Below, in pieces: positions 33,301 through 45,290 of a stretch of 64,000 nucleotides of DNA; positions within the stretch are counted from its first letter, which is position 1, and the number at the start of each line of letters is the position of its first letter. Made by a program: the position numbers and the translations under genes. The stretch spans positions 17,662 through 81,661 of the forward strand of contig JADLZK010010868.1 in the NCBI GenBank assembly GCA_015847255.1. The letters run 5' to 3'. Below the pieces are notes generated by a model. The model had not been told where the DNA came from. It did not search any database and saw only the letters and a list, made by a program, of their open reading frames with translations. Source of the DNA: Hyparrhenia diplandra (lineage: Eukaryota > Streptophyta > Magnoliopsida > Poales > Poaceae).

Positions 33301-36300
33301 GCTCCTAAATGTAATTCATTTATATATGTTTCAGGCTCTTGAATGTCTTGTTGATAATTATATGTTGACATGTGAGGAAGGTAATATTCAAATCGGGCTT
33401 TTGCTTATCTTGAGGCTTTCTTATATCTTGAATTAGTTTTAAGTGTTGCATCACTTTTAGTGTTAGAAGAAGATAGAACCACATTCATTCCCAATATGAT
33501 CTACTGGCCATATAAACCTATGTATTCCAATCATGTTTTAAGCAGATAACTTATAACCGGAAATGGCTAGAAATTCTCCAGCTTGATAGGATTGATTAAT
33601 CTGATTGCACATCTGCAAAATGTATCTGTTGAGGACATTTCTGTAAAATATTATAAGATATTTTTTTCTTCATTTAAATAATTTGTAGAACATGTTTTAT
33701 TCGAACCTTTTGTAGTTCTGAGCATTGTAGAGCCTAAGATGGTGCAACGGTTTTTTTTTTCAGAATCTGAGCTATTGTCCTCTCTGCAATTCGGGAAGAA
33801 GATGGTTGGCTATCAGCATTCTACTCATGTTTGATCACGAAGGTACTTGAATTAGTTATCTGAACTTTGACACATGGAAATGATGGAAGTATAATGATAC
33901 TTGCTTCCTTTTTCTGATGGTTTCTCTTCTGCCTTTATAGCATGAAAAAGAAGATTTGGTTGAAGCAAAGTTCAAGGAACTTGAACAAGAAGCCTGTAGC
34001 ATTTCGTCCTTGAGTTCTGGGGAGACAATGAAAAATAACATTGATGTTTTGGCTTGCAAAGCTGAATACTACCATCAGAGTGGAGAGTACCAAAAATGTT
34101 TTGACCTCACATCCTCGTAAGTTGGTAGCATTCATTACTATTTCACTTTTCATTTACTTGCAAATGTTTATCACATATGTTGCAAATTTGTCTCAGGTTA
34201 CTTGAGAGAGACCCTTTCCATTTAAAGAGCACATTAGTTCATTTGGCAACTGCAATGGAACTTGGTCATTCCAATGATCTTTATCTTTTGGCATGCAACT
34301 TAGTGAAGGATTATCCTCAAAAAGTGAGTATGGATCTTAATCATTGATTGATTAATTAATTCATGAATTTATCTCCATGATCCAATAAGATTAGTGTTCT
34401 GATTCTGATTTAATTTTCGACAAAAGTTGGGAGTACTCCTTCTGAGTGAAAGATTTATCTGATTCTATAAAAAGACTATTACTGCTAGATGCCCTGATTC
34501 AGTGATTCCTCACTTCATTTGCATGTCAATAGTTTGAGTATAGTAAGGCTTGGATGTATTATACACTATATGCAACCTTTCATTGCATGAACATTTTTTT
34601 TTGCCCTTGATAGTTTGCAGCCAATCATGATCATTACATAATTCCAATTTCTACTTGTTTCCTTTGCAGAGCTCTTTCATGGTTTGCTGTCGGTTGCTAT
34701 TACTACTGTATTAAGAAGTATGATCAAGCGCGAAGATACTTTGGGTAATCTTCTTGTCATGTTTAAATATCACAATTCACAACATGACCATTTTCATTTC
34801 TAGCTTCATTATTTGACCATTTTTGTTCTCTTGGAGAAAATCTTCTAAGTTCTGGAACTCTTACTTGCTATTTTTTTTCATGGTAATTACTATTAGAATA
34901 TTATTTTTTGTCGAACTTGTACCACTACCTTTCTTTGAGCCAGTGCACGGCTTGGGCGACATGTAGTTACAGGTTGTGAAAAACCTATGACTTTGAAAGT
35001 ACTGTGTAAGCTTGCTCCCCAAATCTCAAATCCCAAGCGATTCTGCATTTATTATTAATTTTGACGCTGTGCTATGGTGAACAGGATATTATTAAGCAAA
35101 GTAGTAAGCATGTGATAGCTTGAGCGAACTCCAGGTTTCCTACCTTGCTCTCAAAGTTGTTATCTTCAATCGGATTAGTCACCTTGCTTATTTGAGGGAA
35201 CATGCATGCATGTGCACGCAAAACATGCCACACATGCCACTCCATATATTTTTTTGTTATACTCTCTCCATTTCAAAACGTAATTAAAATGTAAAGCACA
35301 CGTTTTTAAGTTTGGAGGAAGTACTACTTTGTAACACCCGCCCTCCAAAGCCGCACCGCCTGACCCTTCGAGGGGCACGCGACGCGTACACATAGCACCT
35401 TGCTTACACTTTCGTCCTCGCCGTGTAAAAGGGTTAACCCGAGAAGGTGATATGGTTGGATGGCAAAGGCTTATAAGTTGGCTCCACCCTTGCTAAACTA
35501 GCAAGGTGGTACTAAACATGTGCACTCTGCACTCATAGGCCCTCTTGGGCCACATCCTTATTGGGCGGGTGTTACATACACCCCCTCAAAGGACTCGGCG
35601 TCCCTCGTCGGCGCCAACTTTAACCAGGACCTCCCCTCTTGGCACACGCGACCGTGTGCGCCCGGGGCCGGCACATGTGCCATGCCGCACTCCGCGAGAG
35701 CCTACGCGGCGCAATGAACCTCCATGTCCGTTTTGGGGGCGGCGAAGGTCGGCTCGATACCACTTGTAACACCCCGCCCTCCAAAGCCGCACCGCCGCGG
35801 CCCTTCCGAACGCGCACGCGCAGCGTACACATAGCACCTTGCTTACACTTTTTTCCTCGCGCCGTGTAAAAGGGTTAACCCGAAGGTGATATGGATGGAT
35901 GGCAAAAGGCTTATAAGTTGGCTCCACCCTTGCTAAACTAGCAAGGTGGTACTAAACATGTGCACTCTGCACTCATAGGCCCCTCTTGGGCCACATCCTT
36001 ATTGGGCCGGGTGTTACATACTTTCCCTTGAATTTGCGGGAAGGCTCATGTATCAATCATGCAGAATTGTAGTTTTAAACATGTAAACAAAATCAAGCAA
36101 CATTTTATCCCAAAGTTATGTATCAACTAACTCTAATCAGTCTGAACAATATGCTGAGTGCTGTTCTAAGATATGTACCTCTGGCATAAAGGTTGAGCAA
36201 GGGCCAAATAAGGTCTCACTTGATTTTTTTTTTTCTGTTACTAACTTATGTTTCACTGGAATGATTTTAATTGATAAACTTGGTAGGTACTGTGGTTTAA

Positions 36301-39300
36301 TGTACATTATGTTATCTTTCAGCAAAGCTACAGGTTTAGATGGGACATTTCCTCCTGCTTGGATTGGTACAGGCATTGCCTATGCTGCTCAGGAGGAGGG
36401 TGACCAAGCAATGGCTGCATTTCGGACGGCAGCTCGATTATTTCCTGGGTGAGTAATCCATTTCCTTTACTTTTCTTGATTTCTTGAAGATCCAAAGGGA
36501 TTGTTGATGTCAATTTACTTTTCATGGTCTAGAAAAAAAACTCTGTACATGTACTGAATGTTGACACATTTATCTTCTATTCTTGACATTTTGTGCCTGA
36601 ACTTTGTCTGGTATACTTCGGATGTTTTCGGGAAGTTAACTATGATACCTTTGGTGTTTCTTTTCTGAAACTTTGATGAGCTCTCTTAATGATCTATTTC
36701 ACAGTAAAATTTTGGATTTATGCCTGCTCTCTAATTTGGGGTATAAAATTCTTTCAAATGTTCTGTTGTGGCATAATTGTCTCTCTCTAATTGTTTCCAA
36801 TAATGCATTTTCAGATGTCATCTGTCAACTTTATACATGGGCATGCAATATGTGCGAATGCACAATTTCAAACTTGCAGAGCAGGTAATATTAATTGCAA
36901 ACTGCTTATCGCTTCTGATTTTGTTGTGAGGAACTTCATTCTGATAGAGGATCTGTGACTAGAGTCAATCTATCTTTCTTTGCCATAACCCCTCATTTAC
37001 CTTAGTACTATTTGTTTTTGGCCAAAGACAGGTTTGAAAACGGCATTGGTTGCTGTCAAAATGCATCTCGCAAATGAGCAGCCTGGCAAATGCAATCCAG
37101 AAATCAGCATGTTTCTTTTGTTATTTGTTGACCTCCTTCCAGGGGAGTGCTGTTTATTTTATCTCATAATGAGAACCCTGCTAGCTTGCATCCTGCGGTC
37201 ACCTTACCTAGTATTTATCATTGGTAAACTTCCATACAACAACAACAACAACAACAACAACATAGCCTTTAGTCCCAAGCTAGTTGGGGTTAACTTCCAT
37301 ACCTGAGAATATTTCAAATCTGCTGCAAAAGATGCTTCTGAATGTGATACGCAAACTAGCTCTAGTTCAGCACTTTGGCTCCTCTGAATTTTTGCTGGAG
37401 CTGGGCTTTTTGATCCAAATGAGCCAATAAGCTGGGTTCTCATGTTGTTTAACTATCAGAGTGGTTAAACTGCAGTCAAGTTTTTTGCTTGCTAATACTC
37501 CATTGTTTAAGTATTCTTGCATCTGCATTCTGCAGATTGTAGCACTCCACATAACCAGTCATCCTAAAGCTTGTTGCATTACAGAAAACTTCTTTTCTCA
37601 CGTGGTGTTAATATAAATTGTTTTTGGTTTCTGTGATGTAGTTCTTCACACAAGCAAAAATCCATCTGCCAATCTGATCCACTTATTTACAATGAGTTGG
37701 GGGTCGATTTGCGTATAATATGAAGGAGTAAGAAATTTCTTTGTTCTACTTTTGGTTCTAGATGTTTTGCTTTCACGAACATCATCATTCATAGCTCTAC
37801 TAGTTGCTCTAGAAGTGCCATTTTACATATATCTTATTATCTGAAAGTAAAAGAACTGGATGTACCATTTTACATATATCTTATTATCTGAATCTGAAAG
37901 TAAACAAAAATGGATGTACCATACAGAGCTCTGGAAACCATGAAATATGCCTGCAAAAGAACAGTAAAAGTGTTAATCAGTGCTCACGATGTACATACAC
38001 TGATTAGGTGGTTCTGAAAATTTTAACAGTAATCATTAATAGATACGTGTACTATTCAACTTGGTCAAGGATGTTTGTTGTCTGCTTTTGTATAATATGA
38101 TTTTGGTTACTGATACTCATTTACTTTCCTGTTCAGCACCAAATTCCTTATGACAATCCATCCAATTATATGTGATAGTTTGTTGAATAGAATATCAGTT
38201 TGATCAATATCCACTGCTAAATTCATATTTAATTTTTTTTTTTGGGCTCTGCAAACACTTGATAGAGTTGTATGTTCAACATTTAGGTACCAAAAGGCAG
38301 TTCAGTTGTTTGAGATAACATTGGAATATACTTCATCCTCTCTGAATGAAATGTGGGAACCAACATTGGTGAATCTTGGGCATGCACTTCGGAAACTCAA
38401 GTAATTGATAAATTATGCCATATTGCTATGTTTAGTTTTTACTGAGTTCTTTCTTTCTTTGGGCTTCTTCTTTATTTAATAACCCAGCTATAGACTTGCC
38501 TTTGCTGATCCAATAGCCTTCTCAACTGATAAATTTAACTAGTGATTTGCGGCGCCCATCTTGCGAAGTCAATGACCATGATTGTAGATGAGAAATAGAA
38601 ACACTAACACTAACACCACATAGGCACAAATCACTACGCACAGGCACAGAGAGCGTCATAAGAGACGAAATAAGCTGTTGAATTATCAAGCTAAATTAGT
38701 CCACACACAGCATGCTACTTCAAACGGTCGAATAAGCTGCTGAATTAGAGCTCTATCAGGTCTATCGAAGCTAGATCGGGGGACGGCCGGCTAGGGAGTC
38801 ACAGTTCTCCCAGTCTCACAAAGTGCGATGATAATTGTATCTAGAGAAGCTGCAAGTCGGCTGGTGCTACTGTGCAGCACCGAACAAGCAAGGCGGGGCA
38901 AATTACATAAACATGCCCATCTGAGGGCCAAACTAAGTGAGAAGTTCTTCTTGCTCGAGGCGATATACACCGGCGGCGAACATACACAACATCATGTGTT
39001 AAGCCGGCGGTTGGTGCGAGAGGACGCCACACCTCCAAAAAATAGGCAGAAGTCTTCTCTGGACGGCGGATGTCAGCTAGCCAGTCCAACCAAAAGCTTT
39101 GAAACTGCGCATGGTATCTGCAGGCAACAGAACACATCTATTAGGATGTTGATGCAAAATCTGTTGGCTGAGAGCAGAGTGTAAGGAGAAAATCATCATG
39201 CACTGGGCTATCTAGCCGCCGCCTGGCCGAAGAACTCTAGAGAAGAGTGATCATCTTCAACAGGTTCAATGGTGTCAGCCCTGGTAATTTAAGAAGCGAT

Positions 39301-42300
39301 CGACAGAGGTAAAGCAAACCATATGGGGTTACCTAGCAAAGGGAAAAGAGCAAAAAGGCATACCTTTTATCAAGCTGTAGCTTTTTGCGAGAAGGTGTAG
39401 TGGCCTTGTCGTCTTTGCTGCCACTGGGGAAAAACATAGGTATACTATATCTTTGAAACGTAAGGCATATTTGTTTTTAAACCTAGGAAAGAAATATATA
39501 TTACCCTCTTGGATGCTTCTTCACCACCAGGTGTTTCGGGGGTGGCAAGGCTTGGTGGTGGAGTCTGCAACAAGCATTTGATTTAAGCTACGCATAGATG
39601 AAATCTCAAAGGGCACAAACAAGCAAATGTGAGAACCAACTTACATTTATAAGGTCGGTGTAGAGTGTAGGCCATCGGGTGCGAAGCGGCGACAATTGGT
39701 GCAGTATCTTCACGAGAAATTTTTGTCGATGAATCGCCAGACTCGGCGGAAGACTCGAATGGTCATGATCCGGCGCCCGGCAAAGATCGGGAGCGAGGAA
39801 CGTCTTGACCATGTGATGTCACAAGAGAAACAACATTGTAGGTCTTCGGGCTCTATAGAAACTTTCTTTGGGTCAATTTAAGCGCAAAAGTGAATCTAAG
39901 ATTGACAAGCTTTGTTATGTCGGTGGATATGCAACAAAGACTTGTAGATGTCCTCGGAAGGCTGGCTGGGACGGGTTTGCCAACGATGCGCCGTCGGCGA
40001 TGTCTCCAAAACAAACCATCTCGCCTTCACTGTTTCATCGATGCCCAAGAAACACGGCTTGTACCTATTATGAGTTTAAAGTCGGCGTTCAGCTATAGCG
40101 TGCAACGAGAATGGAAAGGTGTGGAATAAGCATTTACTTGAACTTGAACAATGTGTTCGAAAGCAAGGAATGCATTTGTAGCCAACACCATCCGGGACAC
40201 AAGACTTGTCGCATTTGGTGCAGGATGGAAACCACCATGTTGCATTGGGAAGAAAGTTTCCGATAGTGATAGTACAGCGGTACCCATCATCCTGTGGTAT
40301 GGAGCGTGTAACTCTCGGTGTCGATAGAGAGAAAAAAAAAATGGACCAATGGGATAGTAACAAGACAAGGAAGCCGATTCTTACAAATAATTCATATGGA
40401 TCCATCCCGCCTAGCTGGTCCGACTTCTTTTCGCAAGATCTGGGCAAGACGTTTACGTGATTGGCGCCAGACGGGTGTAGGAACCGATCTTATCTCAAGC
40501 CTTTGGTTGTTCAAGCTAAACACGACAAGATACATCGCTCGCCTAATGACATGGAAAGGACATGCGAAGAAAAGTATAGGGTCTTGTATCTTGCACGGGG
40601 AATGCACCTTTCATAGAACCGATGTGCTTCGGAATATCCGGATTGAAATACCAACGGGATCTTTGCGTTGGCACTCGGTAGTAGTTGCACGAAACACAAT
40701 GAGACATGACATTTAGATCTCTAGAAATCAATGAATCGTGTGTGTATTCAAAAGAGCATGCAACAGATTACATTACATAGAAATTAGAACAACAAACACA
40801 CACCTTGGTAAGATTTCATGAGGCCTCCAACAAAGCGGGACAACAACGGGCTTGGCTTGATTTTTGTCATAGACACCTTCGGTCTTTGAATGTTGTGGCC
40901 CTCTCGCCCCAAAGAGTGATCTTGATCTCGAGAATAACCGGACTTGATATCGAACAAAGATATGTGTTAATATTAGCTTGTTTACAATAGCACTACAAAA
41001 GGAACAACCACGGCATTAACAATGTGTAACCTGATGTCCCTAAGAACAATTAATGTGTCTAGAAAGCGTGGGCGCAGGTTTGTTGGGCAGGTGCACTGTC
41101 TGGATATCAGATACCTCCACCAATGTGCCAATGGTATCTACAGTAATGGAAGCCAAATTATCTTTAGACAAGAGGAGACTAAATTCAGAGGACAGAGGAT
41201 GGGTAGATATCAACTAACCAATAAAATTCTTAGTGTCACCAACATGCGCAGGGAGGCCACTTATGGGCGTGATGTTGTATGCATACTTTGGGAACCCAGG
41301 AAAGTCAGTTCTTGCAGCTGATATAGTGGTGTGCAGGGTGAATTCAACCAAGTAGCGGGCGTCAACAGGCCTGTAGGCTGACTTTGCATTGGAGACCCTG
41401 AATCGACCAATCACATAGATACCATCCTCTTCTATGAGTGGGCTCTTGGCATCAACCTCACGTCCAGGGATCTCACCATAGAGACTGTTGCTCTGAAGGA
41501 AAAGAAACAGGATCAGATTGAGATAGCTAAGATATAATGTTCCATGAACAGGTAATCTACACAGAAACAAACATCTAGACAGTGACAAAAGGTAGCGAGA
41601 GGAACCTGTTCGTCGACAAGCACAAGATCAACATGGTTTATTGGACCATCATCAGTCCCACCACGGTACTCCCACTTGCGATAGACACGGACACAGATGG
41701 TTGCACGCCAGTCACCAGGGCGCAGGGTGGGCAACAACGCAAAAACCATGGTTGGAAGCTACTACATCATATCACGTTATATAAGCAGCAGTCTATAAGG
41801 ACGACAATATGTAAATGGTATAGACCTAAGAACAACCAAGGAAACAGATAAGTTTTGGGTACAGCAACAGGTAAAAGAGAGAAGGACATGCAAAATATCT
41901 CTCGCCGTACAAATGACCAGGAGTCTAATCTCTTCATAACTTCTAGCGCCCTTGACCACAAGCAACAGCATCACAACAAGCACATCAGCATGGGCACGCA
42001 ACAGACAAACCAAATGAGACGGCAAACGTTTGTGAGGACACATCAGATTTAAATTAGGCAGGAAGATTCTAGACAAGAAGATTGAGAAACGAAACTTGAG
42101 ACACTCAGAGCACGAGCAAAAGGAAAGAAAAGCAGTAATAAAAAAAAGGGAGCACCTCACGACACAACAGACATGAGATCCGGCCAATGGCAATCAGATT
42201 AGCAAATTAAAAAGAGCAAGGAGGCAACTGGAATGGGAACGAGCATCTCACCAGCAAACGTCACGTGGGCTGTGGACCAGTCCCCGGCCGTGGTTGGTCG

Positions 42301-44756
42301 TTCCAGTCATTGCCGCCGCCTCTTCTCCTACTCCAACGGCGACGCGATTTTCCTCAGCAGCTCCCTGCCTCGCTGCGGCAGGCACCCTCCCGGACTCTGT
42401 CCCTGTGGCCCGTCCGAACGCCGCCGTGCTCCGTCTTCTCAATAGCCCGCCGGCAGGTCTGGACCCCCCAATCACCTGCAGAGGGAATGCAAAGCGGCGG
42501 CACACACATGGGATAGCGGGGAACGCCAGAGAAACAGAGGATTAGATGCAATCGTCGTTGGGAAGAAGCGGCGAGCGGATTTCGCGTACCTCAGGCAGCC
42601 GCGGGCTGAAGCCGGGAACAGTCTCGCGGGAGGTCCTTTTATCGCCGCCCCTGTGATTTTGGACGTGGTACGCGAACGAGCAGAGACCGCTGACGAGAGG
42701 ACCCCATGGGCCTGCAAAGGGAATCGCCCCCACCGGCAGCGGCAGCAGGGCTCCAAGCGCATGCGCGCCAGTCCCATTCGGCGAGAAGCCCATCAACAAA
42801 AAGCGTTCCCGTGGACGCGACGGTGCCAGAAAACGTGGGCTGCACCAAACGTTCAGCTAGAAAACAACACTGACACGCGGGACCCCAGCCACCTCCACAG
42901 AGAACGGCCCACAATTCATCTACTCGGAAGCAAGAACAGACCACCAAGGCACGGTACCCGCGACACCGACCGCACGCCATCTAAAAGGCCGCTTCCCACG
43001 CTCGGTTGCAGGCGGCCCTGACCCAGGCCACCTAGCGCGGATCGACAGCGCTTCACGACGTCGAATGGACGAACGACACCGGCGTACCCAACGTACCTAG
43101 CGTACGGATCAACCGCTGCAACTGGACTCCTGTTCTCACTGGAAAGGTCAACGGCGGAGCACCGCTGATGCCGATCACAACGGCCAACATCTATTCTGCT
43201 AACGTGGATATCGCCAGGCCGCTGCAAGGCCTCACGTTCTACTTCTTTTAAATTTTATGCATGAAAATGGCAAACTAGTTTTTTAATTAAATCTATCAAA
43301 GATATGCGAGTATGCAGCTATAGTTGTTTACTCGCCATTGTTTTGTATATATAAATTACAAGAATACACATCGCCTTTATTTTGGGCCATCACAGTGCAT
43401 TTGAATTTGTAGGATTCTTTATGTCTTGACACTGTAAGCTGCCAGTCACAATATACATTTACTAGTATATGTACAATAGTTTTTGTGCTTAAGATATTCT
43501 CAGATGGAGGGATTTTTTTAATCTTAATTTCTATTTTTATTAACTCTTGTTGAACTATTGACCATGGTATCTATTATTGTTTGAACAGGGAATATCAGAA
43601 AGCAGTATCATATTATTTAAAAAGCACTCATTTTACCAACCAAAAGTTTGAGTGCATTTGCTGGTCTTGCTTATACTTACCATCTTATGGTATTTTTTTC
43701 TCTGATCCTCTTCCATTTATTGTTTCATACAATGTTTGGCTGTTTTTCTATCTTGTTAAAGATATGTTAAAGATCATTTAGCTTCTGTCGATTTTAGGTC
43801 CATTGATATTCGGCAAAGTTTTAGCCATAAGCCCACAGCCATATGCATTTTAATTCTTCAGTTACGGTGGCAATTATTGTATAGTTATACTGAGTGATTC
43901 TTGAGTTATATCTGTTAACTAGGGTTGCCATTGTTTAGAAGTTCTCTTAAAAATAAGACCACATAATAATGGGACGTCTTGGTGCAAGCTTGCTAATTGT
44001 AGTTGCAGTTTGTTGAAATATAAGTTGTGTACACTGAAAATTAAACAGAAGAAACTTCAACTTGCATATAAATAAGTACTACTCCATTCCATTCCAAATT
44101 ATAAGTCACTTTGACTTTTTTGGTTCATCCATTTTGTTATGTATCTAAACATATTATTATATCTAGATACATAGCAAAATGTACCGAAAGTCAAAGCGAC
44201 TTATAATTTGGAACGGAGGGAGTACATACTACTGTAGGACATAGAGATGTTTTTTTAAAAATGTTCTAGGTTGACTGATCAAAATATATGTCCAGAGTTT
44301 ATCTGAATTTTATGCATGCCTTCTTTTTGTTATGCAGGATAATTTTGAGGCTGCCATAACTTATTACCATAAGGTGTGTCATTTTGATCATTTCAAATTT
44401 ATCAATTCTAATTAAGCAAATTCATAGTGTTGGTTATGCAAAAATAGTACTAAGTGAGATACATTTACACCTATCCTGGAGTTCTCTGTGCTTTGACTTT
44501 GCTGCTAATACATGCCTGCAAGTCTGCATCCCATATACCCCCAAAATTGTCTCTAACCAGACGTGTTGGGTAATGGGGACCAAGTCCTTTTGTTAAGTTG
44601 TGTCCGTTGCATTCAGCAACAAATGCTTTATTGACCAGTGGTTTTCTCATGTGTGTTCTTTTTTGATCAGGCTCTATGGTTGAAACCAGACGACCAGTTT
44701 TGCACAGACATGCTAACATATGCTCTTGAGTCCCATCTGCCAAAGCGCTGCTCGTA
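30368..44756 (+). CDS. Anaphase-promoting complex subunit 6 (CDC16), TPR protein, 16 exons
   Basis: TPR scaffold of the APC/C ubiquitin ligase, acting in the nucleus at mitosis. Exons: 30368-30610, 32174-32308, 32399-32472, 32752-32791, 33334-33380, 33764-33842, 33941-34116, 34197-34323, 34670-34744, 36323-36448, 36814-36884, 37642-37727, 38287-38400, 43589-43689, 44338-44373 and 44671-44756. Landmarks: KEEALERLRGVVRDCAGKHL (start), EELKEWHQCLLMLGDAKVDE, AYEALDNRDLARQW, then YKAALKADPLCYE. Later come GKATGLDGTFPPAWIGTGIA, MWEPTLVNLGHALRKLK and ALWLKPDDQFCTDML near the C-terminus. An in-frame ATG at 30248 would add 40 residues, but homology starts at 30368. Frame breaks: a lost G near 33797; an extra A at 34319-34323; an extra A (37656-37660) with a resulting TGA at 37675 and two more bases near 37715; and an extra A at 43619-43623. 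Splice sites are all intact. Confidence 0.93.
31160..31470 (+). pseudogene. Kelch-repeat gene fragment in APC6 intron 1
   Basis: One frame from about 31255 reads FALAAFELNGVIHTSCGYDG, YDPRECFWLSLPHMSTRRGC and HTLTVFGDTLYDIG. That is a kelch blade with the usual YDP, W, M-R and LY-G spacing. A shifted frame just before it gives ELEMKIIP and KW-like residues consistent with the preceding blade. It has no start codon or matching gene structure and is broken on both sides. An imperfect direct repeat of about 45 bp (CACACCCGATAC, then GATACATGGGCC) lies at about 31003-31048 and 31580-31625, around the fragment. Probably a captured or retroposed piece. Confidence 0.65.
35330..36018 (-). mobile_element. 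TRIM (terminal-repeat retrotransposon in miniature), TSD TACTT, in APC6 intron 9
   Basis: Two direct terminal repeats, 35330-35576 and 35765-36018, start TGTAACACC and end GTGTTACA. They share long near-identical runs such as GGCTTATAAGTTGGCTCCAC. The internal region is only about 190 bp and non-coding. Next to the right repeat, 35751-35762 is GGCTCGATACCA, the complement of a tRNA-Met-type primer site with one change, so the element points left. TACTT is perfect at 35325-35329 and 36019-36023. No 5S-like sequence was seen, so it is not Cassandra. Confidence 0.85.
37238..37291 (-). mobile_element. Tiny 5'-truncated retroposon with (TTG)n tail in APC6 intron 11
   Basis: A (AAC)n tract followed by CATAGCCTTTAGTCCCAAGC is flanked by the 11-bp repeat AACTTCCATAC (37227-37237 and 37292-37302). 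On the minus strand this is a 3' end followed by a (TTG)n tail, as left by LINE-driven insertion. Confidence 0.7.
39360..41749 (-). pseudogene. RPA70-like (DUF223/OB-fold) gene, antisense within APC6 intron 13
   Basis: Single-strand-DNA-binding protein related to replication protein A large subunit. Exon 1 (41606-41749) starts MVFALLPTLRPGDWRATICV. Exon 2 (41219-41492) has NSLYGEIPGREVDAKSPL and VDARYLVEFTLHTTISAA. Exon 3 (41031-41137) has TLVEVSDIQTVHLPNKPAP, then breaks into a TAG. Further left are an OB-fold piece (EIKITLWGERATTF, about 40880-40940), a zinc ribbon (SCTKCDKSCVPDGVGYKCIPC: C-x2-C-x12-C-x2-C, about 40180-40260) and C-terminal TPPPSLATPETPGGEEASKR (about 39505-39565). Splice sites survive but at least three frame shifts are present. 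Such RPA-like genes are common in grasses and also ride in Helitrons. No Rep/helicase is visible here. Confidence 0.7.
42230..43250. other. GC-rich block in APC6 intron 13
   Basis: It lies upstream of the antisense RPA-like gene and may be its old 5' region. Open frames on both strands have no domain. The sharp change to AT-rich APC6 intron sequence near 43245 suggests the right edge of the inserted segment. Confidence 0.35.
44079..44222. mobile_element. Stowaway-like MITE in APC6 intron 14
   Basis: Inverted ends CTACTCCATTCCATTCCAAATTATAAGT and its complement ACTTATAATTTGGAACGGAGGGAG, with TA on both sides (44077-44078, 44223-44224). 144 bp, able to fold nearly end to end. Confidence 0.8.
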
Positions 44757-45290
44757 GAAGAATAGTTTAGGCCTAGTCTAGGTTTGTTAATCGCAACAGG
44801 TGTTGTGACATGCTTAGGGTATTCTTTTCCTTACATACATAGTAGTAGCCAATTTATATGTAAATTTGTTGTTGTACAATATGTAACTGCTCAAGTTCAT
44901 TTGAGCCACTTGAGGCTGATCGCAGTGTAAAGCCCAAGTTTTTGACCTTTTAACGTATACTAAGATCATGTCCGTATGTTGCTATGGGTGTTATCTTCGC
45001 TCACTTACCATTTCCGTTCAACAAGATTACATGCTTCCAATAAGATTATAGACTTTATTTTAATCAAAAGATTACGGACTTGTACTCATAATAGTTGTGT
45101 GAGAAAAAGAGAACAATATACCACGGTTGTAGGCCTTAGATTTTATATTTCCTATGATTACAATTTTTAAGTTACTTTTTGTTTTTCAACGGTTTAGATC
45201 ATTTTACTTTGTATGAGAGAAATATTTTCTTCCGAACACGAGTTTGCTTGATCCCCGTAATTATCATCTTTTTAAAATGGACGGTGCATA
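44757..45290 (+). other. APC6 3' flank
   Basis: AT-rich sequence holding the presumed APC6 3' UTR (to about 44990). No strong poly(A) signal stands out and no other gene was seen. Confidence 0.4.
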
